Of a stretch of 64,000 nt of DNA, positions 28,201 through 35,266 are shown in pieces (position 1 is the stretch's first letter; each line of letters starts with the position of its first letter). The stretch covers positions 1 to 64,000 of the forward strand of contig NZ_JBPUSJ010000017.1 in the NCBI RefSeq assembly GCF_051851475.1, written 5' to 3'. The position numbers and the translations under genes are program-made. The notes beneath the pieces were generated by a model. The model saw nothing but the letters and a program-made list of their open reading frames with translations, was not told where the DNA came from and searched no databases. This DNA comes from Carboxylicivirga taeanensis. Lineage in GTDB: Bacteria; Bacteroidota; Bacteroidia; Bacteroidales; Marinilabiliaceae.

Positions 28201-29189
28201 TTAATAATAAGGACAAAGGACTTATTGAGTGCGTTATTGAGCATCCCGATTTGCCTAATTTGACATATTCTTATCAGGCCTACTTAAATATTACGGTTCC
28301 CAAGGAGGAGGTGATGGCATTAAGCAGCTTATATGCAGAAATGCAAGGGGACAGGTGGTACAGTAACGAAGGCTGGTCGCAAATTAAGCGCGGTAAACGA
28401 TTGCCAAAATCTTTTCTGGCCCTTCATGGAGTCACATTTAATCAGTCAGGACACGTAACCGCAATCAAGTTGTGTAACAATCATCTTCGCGGCTATATTC
28501 CGCAAGAATTTAAAGCGCTTAAGCACTTAAAGGAGCTGAAGCTGGCCAACAATGAGGTGGCAGGCCTGATGGCTGAGGATGTGCTGACCAGTAAAATTCA
28601 GAAAATTGACTTGTCTGGTAATCTGCTTCGGAACTTCAGTGCCAATCTTAGCCGCCTATCCGCTCTTACCGATTTGGACATCAGTGCCAACCATCTGCGC
28701 GATTTCTCACCGGCCTTTGGCGATTCAACAGCCCTGGTGAGGTTAGATCTGAGCGATAACTATTTAGATACTCTTCATTTTGATGTGCTCTCGCCAGATT
28801 TGCAATATTTGTCGTTGAAAAACAATGTTTTAGATAGAGTGAAGCTGGATTTAACCGCCTGTAACTATTTAGATACCATTGATGTATCGTTAAACAGACT
28901 TAAATTCGAATCGCTAACTCCCTTGTTGTATGGTATGCCTAAGAAGGTTGGAAAGCTTATAACCGGGCAGCAAAAAATAATGTACAAGTTGGCATACGAT
29001 AATGGCATTGGCGCAGTGTATATCAACGATGTGCTTGATAAAACCAATACCATAAAATGGTACCGGGCCGGGGAGGCATTGGTAACAGATAAGCACTACA
29101 TTGGGTTAAAAACTGACTACTACAAAGACTATTCGGCCTACATTAAAAACCCATTTTTCCCGGATACTTCTATAAAGGCTGTATGGTAG
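25293..29189 (+). CDS. Giant secreted leucine-rich-repeat protein
   Basis: A 1,298-residue protein with a signal peptide (about 1-22) and a short acidic calcium-loop-like segment DSDADGIPD (40-48). A solenoid of roughly 35 leucine-rich repeats of about 23 residues follows, consensus LxxLxLSxNxLxxFxxxLxxCxxL (about 75-905). After a beta-rich interruption (about 930-1045), a second block (about 1050-1190) begins with GDRWYSNEGWSQ, resembling a plant-type LRR cap. No T9SS sorting tail, membrane anchor or lipobox is visible. Phe at the fifth consensus position and Cys near the repeat end recur. It is monocistronic. A binding or adhesion role is likely from the fold, but the partner is unknown. 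Confidence 0.85.
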   Translation: MCKLIFKVALLSFVFMYQLTYSQTGSNEFELLLKILPEADSDADGIPDRHVVHYNHDGRITRIVAKGLISKDSLVADFSFVPYLEQLDISNNSIKFCQLKFAANNRIRVLNVSENKLEEVNVDFKRLPMLQELELSGNKLTSFNHEFAVGNSLKRINLIKNQLDSFVFNVKQLRKLEVLLLSFNNINSFELIPYSSNQLQTLFIDHNQLDTFSEDLNCLGRLSELNLSSNDLEVFNPRLEGCRSLQRLALSNNRLKSFDYDLSTCKSLTGLYLASNKIQRFTSSLTACSQLQILDLSFNELVAFETSFKANPKLAKLLLNSNHISKLQLDLSSARALRELDLWGNKLYKFDVNISNCTNLEVLNLGNNKLEFFAPSLRNNNRLNKLFLGNNQLTVFNQQLSNHKNLEILVLRNNKIHELNTQLDECSSLTHLDLSNNRLTDFSYNFMTCPKLEHLDVSNNNISIFNAEFRRNWQLETLKLNGNNIAQFDARLFHCPNLKLIDLSGNQLSKFEIDLLNQHQLEELLLNNNQINDIQLKLFNCRELKALDLSHNQLDTFNLDLRANHKLEILNLSHNQLSKFTDLKVNGFRIKVLDLSYNKLCHPNINFYLFPQLRELNLRGNYISRFNYNLRNNEQLVYLNLGDNHISYIESKLNYCPRLRSLILDNNDFKQFTLNLDSCRFLHTLDLSHNRIEYIGTSIGKMKKLRHLNLSHNAISNIPFSFKSLTDLRYLNLSHNNISFLANSLDLCYNLESLLLQSNKLVQFDIEFDDMFYLNEIDLSDNELFFFVANLSNSLTIKKLNFSNNNIALLKLDLNECWFFESLNASNNIIEQVYIDFKGCSLLENINLRNNKIRTLDLDIQWSPYMKHLYLDNNLLSDLNLNLAQGVEMDSVTLSNNHLPLDYLIHARQTFAQNAQCFTYHRQHSADLLKWQKVNSSQSVFSLIARIDDLQIDWFFNNELIKSNSNQVVINNKDKGLIECVIEHPDLPNLTYSYQAYLNITVPKEEVMALSSLYAEMQGDRWYSNEGWSQIKRGKRLPKSFLALHGVTFNQSGHVTAIKLCNNHLRGYIPQEFKALKHLKELKLANNEVAGLMAEDVLTSKIQKIDLSGNLLRNFSANLSRLSALTDLDISANHLRDFSPAFGDSTALVRLDLSDNYLDTLHFDVLSPDLQYLSLKNNVLDRVKLDLTACNYLDTIDVSLNRLKFESLTPLLYGMPKKVGKLITGQQKIMYKLAYDNGIGAVYINDVLDKTNTIKWYRAGEALVTDKHYIGLKTDYYKDYSAYIKNPFFPDTSIKAVW

Positions 29190-29490
29190 CAGCGAAAGCT
29201 TTGGTTTAACTGATTGCTAGCTTAGTGGCACTTGTGAGGCTGAAAGGCGGTGATTACATATAATGCGCTTTAGTGAAGCGCTGTCTTTCTAATGTCTTCA
29301 GGAGTGGTTTTATTTTTGGGTTCTTCCATTTTGTTCTTGCTTATGATGGTAGTATCATCCTATTGAGCCAGGCATTGGGCACTCAATAAAATGCCTACAT
29401 ACAGTCGTTGGAAGAGTTGCCATCGGCTGCTGGTTGCGTGTATCCAGTTCATTAGCCAGGACATTCATTTTTAGTAAAAAAGGCATTGTT
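29190..29490. other. Gap before the DUF134 operon, nothing recognised
   Basis: About 300 bases without a convincing frame or hairpin. A minus-strand frame overlapping this gap (29355-29546) has no recognisable content and overlaps the next promoter. Confidence 0.5.
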
Positions 29491-29491
29491 A

Positions 29492-29505
29492 TGAACAAAT
29501 GTTCA
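29492..29505 (+). promoter_or_regulatory. Candidate operator TGAACA-AA-TGTTCA
   Basis: A perfect six-base dyad with a two-base centre, ten bases upstream of a TACATTTG -7 box (29516-29523), that is, between the expected -33 and -7 elements. A protein bound here would block the DUF134-operon promoter. The binder may be the DUF134 protein itself, which is HTH-like; that is inference. Confidence 0.45.
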
Positions 29506-29515
29506 AAATAAATTC

Positions 29516-29523
29516 TACATTTG
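29516..29523 (+). promoter_or_regulatory. -7 box of the DUF134 operon
   Basis: TACATTTG matches TAnnTTTG, 22 bases before the ATG at 29545. It excludes the TTG at 29521 as the start. Confidence 0.5.
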
Positions 29524-29544
29524 TTGTGGATAATACTTTTAAGC

Positions 29545-29940
29545 ATGCCACGACCAAAACGAAAACGATTTATCGAGTCGCCACCAAAAGTCGACGGATT
29601 TAAGCCATTTGGCGTTCCTATGGGAAGTTTGGAGCCAGTAATTTTGCTGTTTGAAGAGTATGAGGCTATGCGGCTAACGGACTATGAGGGGCTTAATCAG
29701 GAAGAGGCAGCCCTGAAAATGAATGTGTCAAGGCCCACCTTTACCCGTATTTATGAAAGGGCTCGTCAGAATGTAGCCAAAGCCTTTGTCGAAGGCAAAG
29801 CTATTCTGATTGAAGGAGGAGATTTTCATTCGGACGATCATTGGTACAAATGTACCCAATGTCAGAAGTTAAACATCAGTAAGCAGGCGCTTCAGGGATG
29901 TAACTATTGCCAGGCGCCTGATTTGCGTGAATTAAACTAA
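29545..29940 (+). CDS. DUF134 (UPF0251) family putative DNA-binding protein
   Basis: A 131-residue UPF0251 protein: MPRPKRKRFI start, then LFEEYEAMRLTDYEGLNQEEAA and the helix-turn-helix KMNVSRPTFTRIYERARQNVA. The C-terminal third carries two CXXC pairs (CTQC and CNYC), a zinc or iron-sulfur site. Members often neighbour NifB/NifX-like genes, as here. The ATG at 29545 is chosen because the conserved PRPKRKR follows directly and a -7 box lies upstream. Likely regulator of its own operon, by inference. Confidence 0.85.
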   Translation: MPRPKRKRFIESPPKVDGFKPFGVPMGSLEPVILLFEEYEAMRLTDYEGLNQEEAALKMNVSRPTFTRIYERARQNVAKAFVEGKAILIEGGDFHSDDHWYKCTQCQKLNISKQALQGCNYCQAPDLRELN

Positions 29941-29942
29941 AT

Positions 29943-30158
29943 ATGGAAGCAGAACAATACAATGGACATTGCATTTGTGTTGAATGCAATGTCACCTTTC
30001 CACATCAAAAAGGTAAGCCTTGTCGCAACGAAACATGCCCTCATTGCGGAAAGACAATGATGCGTGAGGGAAGCTATCATCATCAATTATATTTAAAAAA
30101 AATAGGAGATATGAATTATGAAAGTGGCAATTCCAACCAGAGGAAATGTTGTCGATGA
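29943..30158 (+). CDS. Small Cys-rich zinc-ribbon-like protein
   Basis: A 71-residue protein with HCICVEC and CRNETCPHCG, up to seven Cys in two clusters, and a His pair (SYHHQ). The end KCCR adds two more Cys. It starts two bases after the DUF134 stop, and its last 41 bases overlap the next gene, so translational coupling is likely. A metal or Fe-S binding role with its NifX-like neighbour is inferred; no specific family is recognised. Confidence 0.68.
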   Translation: MEAEQYNGHCICVECNVTFPHQKGKPCRNETCPHCGKTMMREGSYHHQLYLKKIGDMNYESGNSNQRKCCR

Positions 30159-30483
30159 TCACTTCGGTCATTGCGAAGCCTACACGCTACTCACAGTAGA
30201 CGACAACCAGAAGATTACCAAGTCAGAAACCTTACCCTCGCCACAGGGTTGCGGTTGCAAAAGCAATATCGCCGCAATTTTGCAGGAAAAGGGGGTGACG
30301 GTAATGCTGGCTGGTAATATGGGTAATGGTGCATTAAACACCTTAAGAAATCATGGCATCCAGGTATTTAGAGGTTGTTCCGGAGATGTGATGTCAGTGG
30401 TCCATAATTTTTTGGCCGATAAAATTGAAGATTCAGGGATTGGTTGTCAACAGCATGCCAGCGGACATGAGTGTCAACATTGA
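30118..30483 (+). CDS. NifB/NifX-like (dinitrogenase iron-molybdenum cofactor domain) protein
   Basis: A 121-residue single-domain protein of the NifX/NafY fold: MKVAIPTRGNVVDDHFGHCEAY start, then GCGCKSN and MLAGNMGNGALNTLRNHGI. The C-terminus is Cys/His-rich (CQQHASGHECQH). Such stand-alone proteins occur in many non-diazotrophs and are thought to bind metal clusters. No nif genes are present, so a role in nitrogen fixation is not supported. It is the last gene of the three-gene operon. Confidence 0.85.
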   Translation: MKVAIPTRGNVVDDHFGHCEAYTLLTVDDNQKITKSETLPSPQGCGCKSNIAAILQEKGVTVMLAGNMGNGALNTLRNHGIQVFRGCSGDVMSVVHNFLADKIEDSGIGCQQHASGHECQH

Positions 30484-30509
30484 TCTTTGTATGAGTAATC
30501 CAGTAAAAG

Positions 30510-30533
30510 GCTACCCGTAACGGTAGCTTTTTT
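30510..30533. terminator. Shared terminator between converging genes
   Basis: GCTACC/GGTAGC stem with a six-base loop and TTTTTT on the plus strand. The plus-strand T-tract touches the stop codon of the converging photolyase gene. On the minus strand the tract is weaker (CTTTTA). Confidence 0.75.
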
Positions 30534-31821
30534 ATTGTAAGGCCATTTTATAGTGTTCGATGGCCCGCAGCCGAGCTGCTTTGTGTTCAACCATTGGTTG
30601 GGGGTAGGCCATGGTGCCAAATTCAGGAACCCATTTAAGAATATACTTTAGCTCGGGGTCAAACTTCTTCTGTTGTTCCGAAGGGTTGAATACTCTGAAA
30701 TAAGGCGCTGCATCGCAGCCTGTACCGGCAGCCCATTGCCAATTGCCATTGTTGGATGCCAGTTCGAAGTCCAGCAGGTGTTGGGCAAAAAAAGCTTCGC
30801 CCCAGCGCCAGTCAATCAGTAGGTGTTTACATAAAAAGCTGGCACACACCATCCGCACACGGTTGTGCATAAATCCGGTTTGTACAAGCTCGCGCATGCC
30901 TGCATCAACTATGGGGTAACCAGTTTGTCCCTGACACCAGCGTTCAAACTGTTTACTGTTATTTTGCCAGATAATGGCATCGTATTTTCGCTTAAAATTA
31001 TGGGCGATAACCTGGGGAAAGTGCACCATGATCTGCATGAAAAATTCGCGCCAGATTAATTCGCTTAAAAACACTTCGCTGTAGCAGGTTTTGGCAATGA
31101 CTTCACGAATGCTGATAGTGCCAAAGCGCAGGTGGGGTCCCAGGTGTGAGGTGTGGTTCAGGTGGGGGATATCTCTTTTGTGCTCATACTGTTCGACATG
31201 ATTAAAATTCCAGGCTGGCACAGCAATTGGCGAATGCTTAAACCCCAATTCCTCAATATGAGGCGTATGTATCTGTATTTGAAAGTAGTTTGCAGGCGCA
31301 TCAGCTTGTGGTCGATTTATGGATGGTAAATCATTAAATCTACTGATCCATTGTTTCTTATAAGGCGTATATATAGTATAGGGTGAACCATCTTTTTTCA
31401 AAACTTCGTGGGCTTCAAACACGACCTGATCCTTGTGTGTTACAACCCGAATACCATGGGATTCCAGTAGTTTAGTAACCGCTTCATCCCTTTCTAAAGC
31501 ATAGGGTTCGTAGTCGCGATTAAAATGCACCTCGGCAATGTTATAGCTATGGATGAGTTTCTGCCATTCTTCGAGTGGCTGGCCTTGCAAAACCTTTAGC
31601 CCATTATGGTATTGGCTGTTCAGCTGCACATTTATGGTGGTGACTTGTTGATGAATGAAGGTGATTCGCGCATCATCTGCCTGAAGTTCATCGGTGATGT
31701 GGCGGTCAAAAATAAAAATGGGTAAAACTGGATGTGGGCCGTTCAGAGCTGCATTTAAAGCGGTATTATCTTTCAATCGAAGGTCGCGCCTGAACCAATG
31801 GATGGTGATTTTGTCTGTCAT
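30532..31821 (-). CDS. phrB: Deoxyribodipyrimidine photo-lyase
   Basis: A 429-residue class I CPD photolyase. The N-terminal alpha/beta domain (IHWFRRDLRLKDNTALNAAL) binds the antenna chromophore. The C-terminal FAD-binding domain shows SELIWREFFMQIM, GQTGYPIVDAGMREL, MHNRVRM and NWQWAAGTGCDAAPYFRVFNP. It repairs UV-induced cyclobutane dimers using light, which suggests a habitat that receives light at least part of the time. It is monocistronic. Confidence 0.93.
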   Translation of the reverse strand: MTDKITIHWFRRDLRLKDNTALNAALNGPHPVLPIFIFDRHITDELQADDARITFIHQQVTTINVQLNSQYHNGLKVLQGQPLEEWQKLIHSYNIAEVHFNRDYEPYALERDEAVTKLLESHGIRVVTHKDQVVFEAHEVLKKDGSPYTIYTPYKKQWISRFNDLPSINRPQADAPANYFQIQIHTPHIEELGFKHSPIAVPAWNFNHVEQYEHKRDIPHLNHTSHLGPHLRFGTISIREVIAKTCYSEVFLSELIWREFFMQIMVHFPQVIAHNFKRKYDAIIWQNNSKQFERWCQGQTGYPIVDAGMRELVQTGFMHNRVRMVCASFLCKHLLIDWRWGEAFFAQHLLDFELASNNGNWQWAAGTGCDAAPYFRVFNPSEQQKKFDPELKYILKWVPEFGTMAYPQPMVEHKAARLRAIEHYKMALQ

Positions 31822-31886
31822 GCTTCTGCAATATTTACTTCTGCTCCTGCAAATGTTTAATTTATGAATGTATAACTTAAACGAGA

Positions 31887-32768
31887 CTATTTTTGTTTTG
31901 ATTGCATTCGAATCAGTAAAGGGTGCAGAAATACAGCCAGCAGAATGACTAATGTGCCCAGGTAAAAACCACCGGACATAAACTCACTTTGTCCAAATAT
32001 AAAAAAGGCCAGTAAAATGCCATACACGGGTTCCATGTTGATGGCCAGCACAACCGTATAGGCAGATAATACTTTCATAACATCAACTGCTACCACAAAT
32101 GCATAGGCGGTGCAGGCGATTCCCAATATAAGGATGTAAATAATATCGAGCGTTGTTGGCATCACCATGCCAGAGGGAAGGATGCCGGTTGCCAGCAGGA
32201 AGATGCCGATACTGATGAAACCACTGCCCATCTCATAAAAGCTGATGGTTACCGGGTGGTATTTGTCAATAAAGAGCTTGTTTAGTACCGTAAATAGACC
32301 TGCCAGAAATGCAGATATCAAGGCCGTTATGATGCCTTTCCAGTAAGTAAGCTCGAACTGAAATATCATGTATAGACCAGCAATAATAAGAAGTCCAATA
32401 AGGACTTCCAGCCATTGAATGCGTTTACGAAATATAATGGGCTCTAAGAAACTGGCAAATAGAGTGGTAGAGGCCATGCAGCCCAATGTAACCGAAACGT
32501 TCGATATTTTAACCGCATGAAAAAAAGTAATCCAGTGAAAAGCAACTACTATTCCAACTCCCATCAGCCTGATGATGCTGGCCGAACCAATGGCAACAGG
32601 TATTTTCTTATACCTTAAGTAGGCCCACAGCACAATAAAGGCAATGAGCATTCTGTACCAAACCATTTGAGGAGCCGAAAGGGTTATTAATTTGCCCAGT
32701 ATGGCTGTAAAACCATATAATAAGACAACAAAATGGAGTTTTAAATGGTTTTTTAGTAGTGCGTTCAT
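31887..32768 (-). CDS. EamA/DMT family transporter
   Basis: A 293-residue membrane protein with about ten helices in two EamA repeats. The first begins HFVVLLYGFTAILGKLI, and the second follows the central GIITALISAFLAGLF. Substrate unknown; the family exports amino acids and other metabolites. An in-frame ATG 28 codons upstream is rejected because a -7 box (TATTTTTG on the minus strand) lies between it and the ATG at 32768. Confidence 0.85.
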   Translation of the reverse strand: MNALLKNHLKLHFVVLLYGFTAILGKLITLSAPQMVWYRMLIAFIVLWAYLRYKKIPVAIGSASIIRLMGVGIVVAFHWITFFHAVKISNVSVTLGCMASTTLFASFLEPIIFRKRIQWLEVLIGLLIIAGLYMIFQFELTYWKGIITALISAFLAGLFTVLNKLFIDKYHPVTISFYEMGSGFISIGIFLLATGILPSGMVMPTTLDIIYILILGIACTAYAFVVAVDVMKVLSAYTVVLAINMEPVYGILLAFFIFGQSEFMSGGFYLGTLVILLAVFLHPLLIRMQSKQK

Positions 32769-32802
32769 AAAAGTATAGCTTGGTAACTGAATTTTGTTTG
32801 GG

Positions 32803-32810
32803 CAAAAATA
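32803..32810 (-). promoter_or_regulatory. -7 box of the EamA transporter gene
   Basis: On the minus strand the sequence is TATTTTTG, matching TAnnTTTG, 34 bases before the chosen start codon. Confidence 0.45.
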
Positions 32811-32898
32811 GAAATAGTTTCGTAGCAACGCATTAATTTTGTTGTTCATCAATTAACCTAATGCGAATAAATGTTCGTGTGCAAATATTAATCTGATT

Positions 32899-33711
32899 AT
32901 GAAGAAAGTAATAAACAAATGGCCTTTAGGACTTAGCCTACTGCTTTTATTAGCAGTAGTTTATAGCTGTTCAACAGTGCCTTTAACCGGTCGAAAGCAA
33001 CTCAATCTGGTTTCTGATGCTGAAATGATGTCTATGAGTTTCACCCAGTACGACCAGTTTCTGAAAGAGAATAAGTTATCGACTAATAAGGAGCAAACAG
33101 AAATGGTTAAAAGGGTGGGGAAACGAATTGCTGCGGCCGTGGAAAAATACATGACCGATAATGGCTACGCGGATCACATCAAGGATTTTGCCTGGGAGTT
33201 TAACCTGGTTGAGGATGACGTGCCCAATGCCTGGTGCATGCCTGGTGGGAAGGTGGTTTTTTACACCGGCATCTTGCCATTAACAAAAGATGAAGAAGGC
33301 CTGGCGGTTGTAATGGGGCACGAAATTGCCCATGCTGTGGCCAAGCATGGTAATGAGCGGATGAGTCATGAAATGGGTGTGCAAATGGGCGGGGCCGCCC
33401 TGTCGGTAGCGCTTAATGAAAAACCAGAGCAAACAAAAGCTTTGTACATGGCTGCTTTTGGCTTGGGCTCGCAGGTGGGCTTTATGTTGCCTTATTCGCG
33501 TACGCACGAAACAGAAGCCGATAAGATGGGCCTTATTTTTATGGCAATGGCGGGCTATAATCCGCAGGCCGCTGTTCCTTTCTGGAAGCGCATGGCTGAT
33601 AGTGGCGGACAAAAACCACCTGAGTTTTTGAGTACGCACCCGGCAGATGATACAAGGGTTAAAAATCTCCAGGCTTACATGCCCGAAGCTCTAAAATATT
33701 ATAAAAAATAG
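32899..33711 (+). CDS. M48 family metallopeptidase lipoprotein
   Basis: A 270-residue zinc endopeptidase of the M48B/YcaL-LoiP type. A lipobox VVYSC places the lipidated Cys at residue 24. The catalytic HEIAH is at 141-145, and the third ligand is in the later ETEADKMGL. It is followed by GYNPQAAVPFWKRM and FLSTHPADDTRVKNLQ, both usual for this group. Likely role: outer-membrane or periplasmic protein quality control. It is monocistronic with its own terminator. Confidence 0.9.
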   Translation: MKKVINKWPLGLSLLLLLAVVYSCSTVPLTGRKQLNLVSDAEMMSMSFTQYDQFLKENKLSTNKEQTEMVKRVGKRIAAAVEKYMTDNGYADHIKDFAWEFNLVEDDVPNAWCMPGGKVVFYTGILPLTKDEEGLAVVMGHEIAHAVAKHGNERMSHEMGVQMGGAALSVALNEKPEQTKALYMAAFGLGSQVGFMLPYSRTHETEADKMGLIFMAMAGYNPQAAVPFWKRMADSGGQKPPEFLSTHPADDTRVKNLQAYMPEALKYYKK

Positions 33712-33719
33712 CTGAAAGG

Positions 33720-33746
33720 AAGCGCTCAGGAAACTGGGCGCTTTTG
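33720..33746 (+). terminator. Terminator after the M48 peptidase gene
   Basis: AAGCGCTCAG/CTGGGCGCTT stem (one G-T pair) closed by a GAAA tetraloop, followed by TTTTG. Confidence 0.72.
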
Positions 33747-33751
33747 TTTAT

Positions 33752-34252
33752 TCAGAAGTTATAGCCTAAGCTAAGCGATGGGGCAATAAAGTATTGCAGA
33801 CCAAATATCGCATTGGCGCCGGCTCTGATTACCAAACCGCCCGCCTTTTGATAGCGGTACATCATGGGCAGAAAAATTCCATAGGCCACAATATTATTAT
33901 CTTCATAGGTATAATCATTAATGCTGATAATGCCTCCGGCCCCAAATTCGAGGTGATGATGCCTCAGACCGGCACTGAGCCAATTGATGGAAAATGGTAT
34001 GTTGGTGGTGGATTTGAAATTAGAGGATAGTCCGATTTTAAAAGAAAGTTGGTAGAGTCTGTCAATGTAACGTTCATATACAAGGGTGGGATAACCATAA
34101 TTGTATTTGGCAGAGTTCATAATAACTCCTTCAATGTAGATCACATTGTTTTTGAATCTACTTAACTCAGAATGGCTCAACTCTTTTTCTTGGGCCCAGA
34201 ATGTGGTTGTACTAAATATGAAAAGCACCAGGCTGATTAGTATCATTTTCAT
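33752..34252 (-). CDS. Hypothetical outer-membrane beta-barrel protein
   Basis: A 166-residue protein with a signal peptide cleaved after TTTFWAQ. Alternating hydrophobic strands follow, and the C-terminal residue is Phe (SLGYNF), the usual end of an outer-membrane barrel. It is short, enough for about eight strands. No family is recognised and the function is unknown. It converges on the M48 gene. Confidence 0.6.
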   Translation of the reverse strand: MKMILISLVLFIFSTTTFWAQEKELSHSELSRFKNNVIYIEGVIMNSAKYNYGYPTLVYERYIDRLYQLSFKIGLSSNFKSTTNIPFSINWLSAGLRHHHLEFGAGGIISINDYTYEDNNIVAYGIFLPMMYRYQKAGGLVIRAGANAIFGLQYFIAPSLSLGYNF

Positions 34253-34600
34253 AGATTCAGATTGTTTAGACGGTTGTTAGCTGTGTTTCTTAGCAAGTTG
34301 CTTATTGTGGTAATACTTATTTAGCACATAAAAGTTACACTCTTGTTTTAATTTAAATAATTGCTTGATTAACAGGTTGATGTTTCGACTAAGTGGTTGT
34401 TGTATAGATCAATGGCGAGAGTGTGATTTGATCGTAAGAAATAGTTAAACATTACTGGCAGGAGCAGATGGCAATGCAAAGGCTTGTTAGTGCTTGCAGA
34501 TGTTTCAGGTTCATCAAAGAAATAATGCTTGAACACTCAGGAAATTATGAGTACATTCAGCATTTCTATTGAATTTAGAACTAAATAGCGATTCATTACT
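34253..34600. other. 348-base divergent gap, nothing recognised
   Basis: It separates the divergent barrel-protein and tag genes and must contain their promoters. No good TAnnTTTG box, hairpin or small frame could be singled out. Confidence 0.5.
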
Positions 34601-35179
34601 ATGAAAAAGAGATGCATGTGGTGCAGTGGTTCAGAACTATATATGGCCTACCACGATCAGGAGTGGGGAGTGCCTTTGCACGATGACAAAAAGCTTTTTG
34701 AATTTCTTATTTTGGAAGGTTTTCAGGCCGGATTGAGCTGGTCGACTATTTTGAACAAGCGAGAAGCCTTCCGCCAGGCCTTTGATGGGTTTGATGCCGT
34801 TAAAATAGCGAATTACCAGGTCGACAAAGTAGAAGAGTTAATGCTCAATGCGGGCATTATCAGAAATCGTCTGAAGATCAATGCGGCCATTAAAAATGCA
34901 CAGGCCTTTTTGAAGATCCAAAAAGAGCAAGGCTCTTTTGATAGCTACATCTGGCAGTTTACCAATGGGCGTACTATTTTAAACACCTTTACTTCCGATA
35001 AAGACATTCCGGCAACTACAGAACTATCCGATGCCATGAGCAAACAGATGAAGAAAGACGGTTTTTCTTTTGTTGGCAGCACCATTTGTTATGCCTTTAT
35101 GCAGGCAACCGGTATGGTTAATGACCATGTTGTGAGTTGTTATCGCTATGCAGAATGTGCCAGTCTGAGTGAGGAGTAA
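34601..35179 (+). CDS. tag: DNA-3-methyladenine glycosylase I
   Basis: A 192-residue Tag glycosylase, which excises 3-methyladenine from alkylated DNA. The family start KRCMWCSGSELYMAYHDQEWG contains the first zinc-binding Cys, followed by LEGFQAGLSWSTILNKREAFR. The C-terminal NDHVVSCYRY supplies the remaining zinc ligands. Length is normal. Confidence 0.94.
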   Translation: MKKRCMWCSGSELYMAYHDQEWGVPLHDDKKLFEFLILEGFQAGLSWSTILNKREAFRQAFDGFDAVKIANYQVDKVEELMLNAGIIRNRLKINAAIKNAQAFLKIQKEQGSFDSYIWQFTNGRTILNTFTSDKDIPATTELSDAMSKQMKKDGFSFVGSTICYAFMQATGMVNDHVVSCYRYAECASLSEE

Positions 35180-35266
35180 GAAACCTTATTCAAATATGCC
35201 CGGCTATTTGTGTATTTAAATTGATATTTCTTCCTACTTTTAAACATCTAACTAAAAGTGAACTTT

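Noticed and set aside
25293..29189. DNA repeats in the leucine-rich-repeat gene as a CRISPR-like or satellite array
   Set aside because: The periodicity is about 69 bases but units are diverged and fully explained by the protein repeat.
29355..29546. 63-codon minus-strand frame before the DUF134 gene
   Set aside because: It overlaps the promoter and palindrome of that operon and encodes nothing recognisable.
30118..30483. Nitrogen-fixation gene nifX
   Set aside because: No nif genes in the window; the stand-alone domain occurs widely in non-fixers.
31887..32852. Longer EamA transporter start at 32852
   Set aside because: A -7 box at 32803-32810 lies inside the extension, and the extra residues are not transporter-like.
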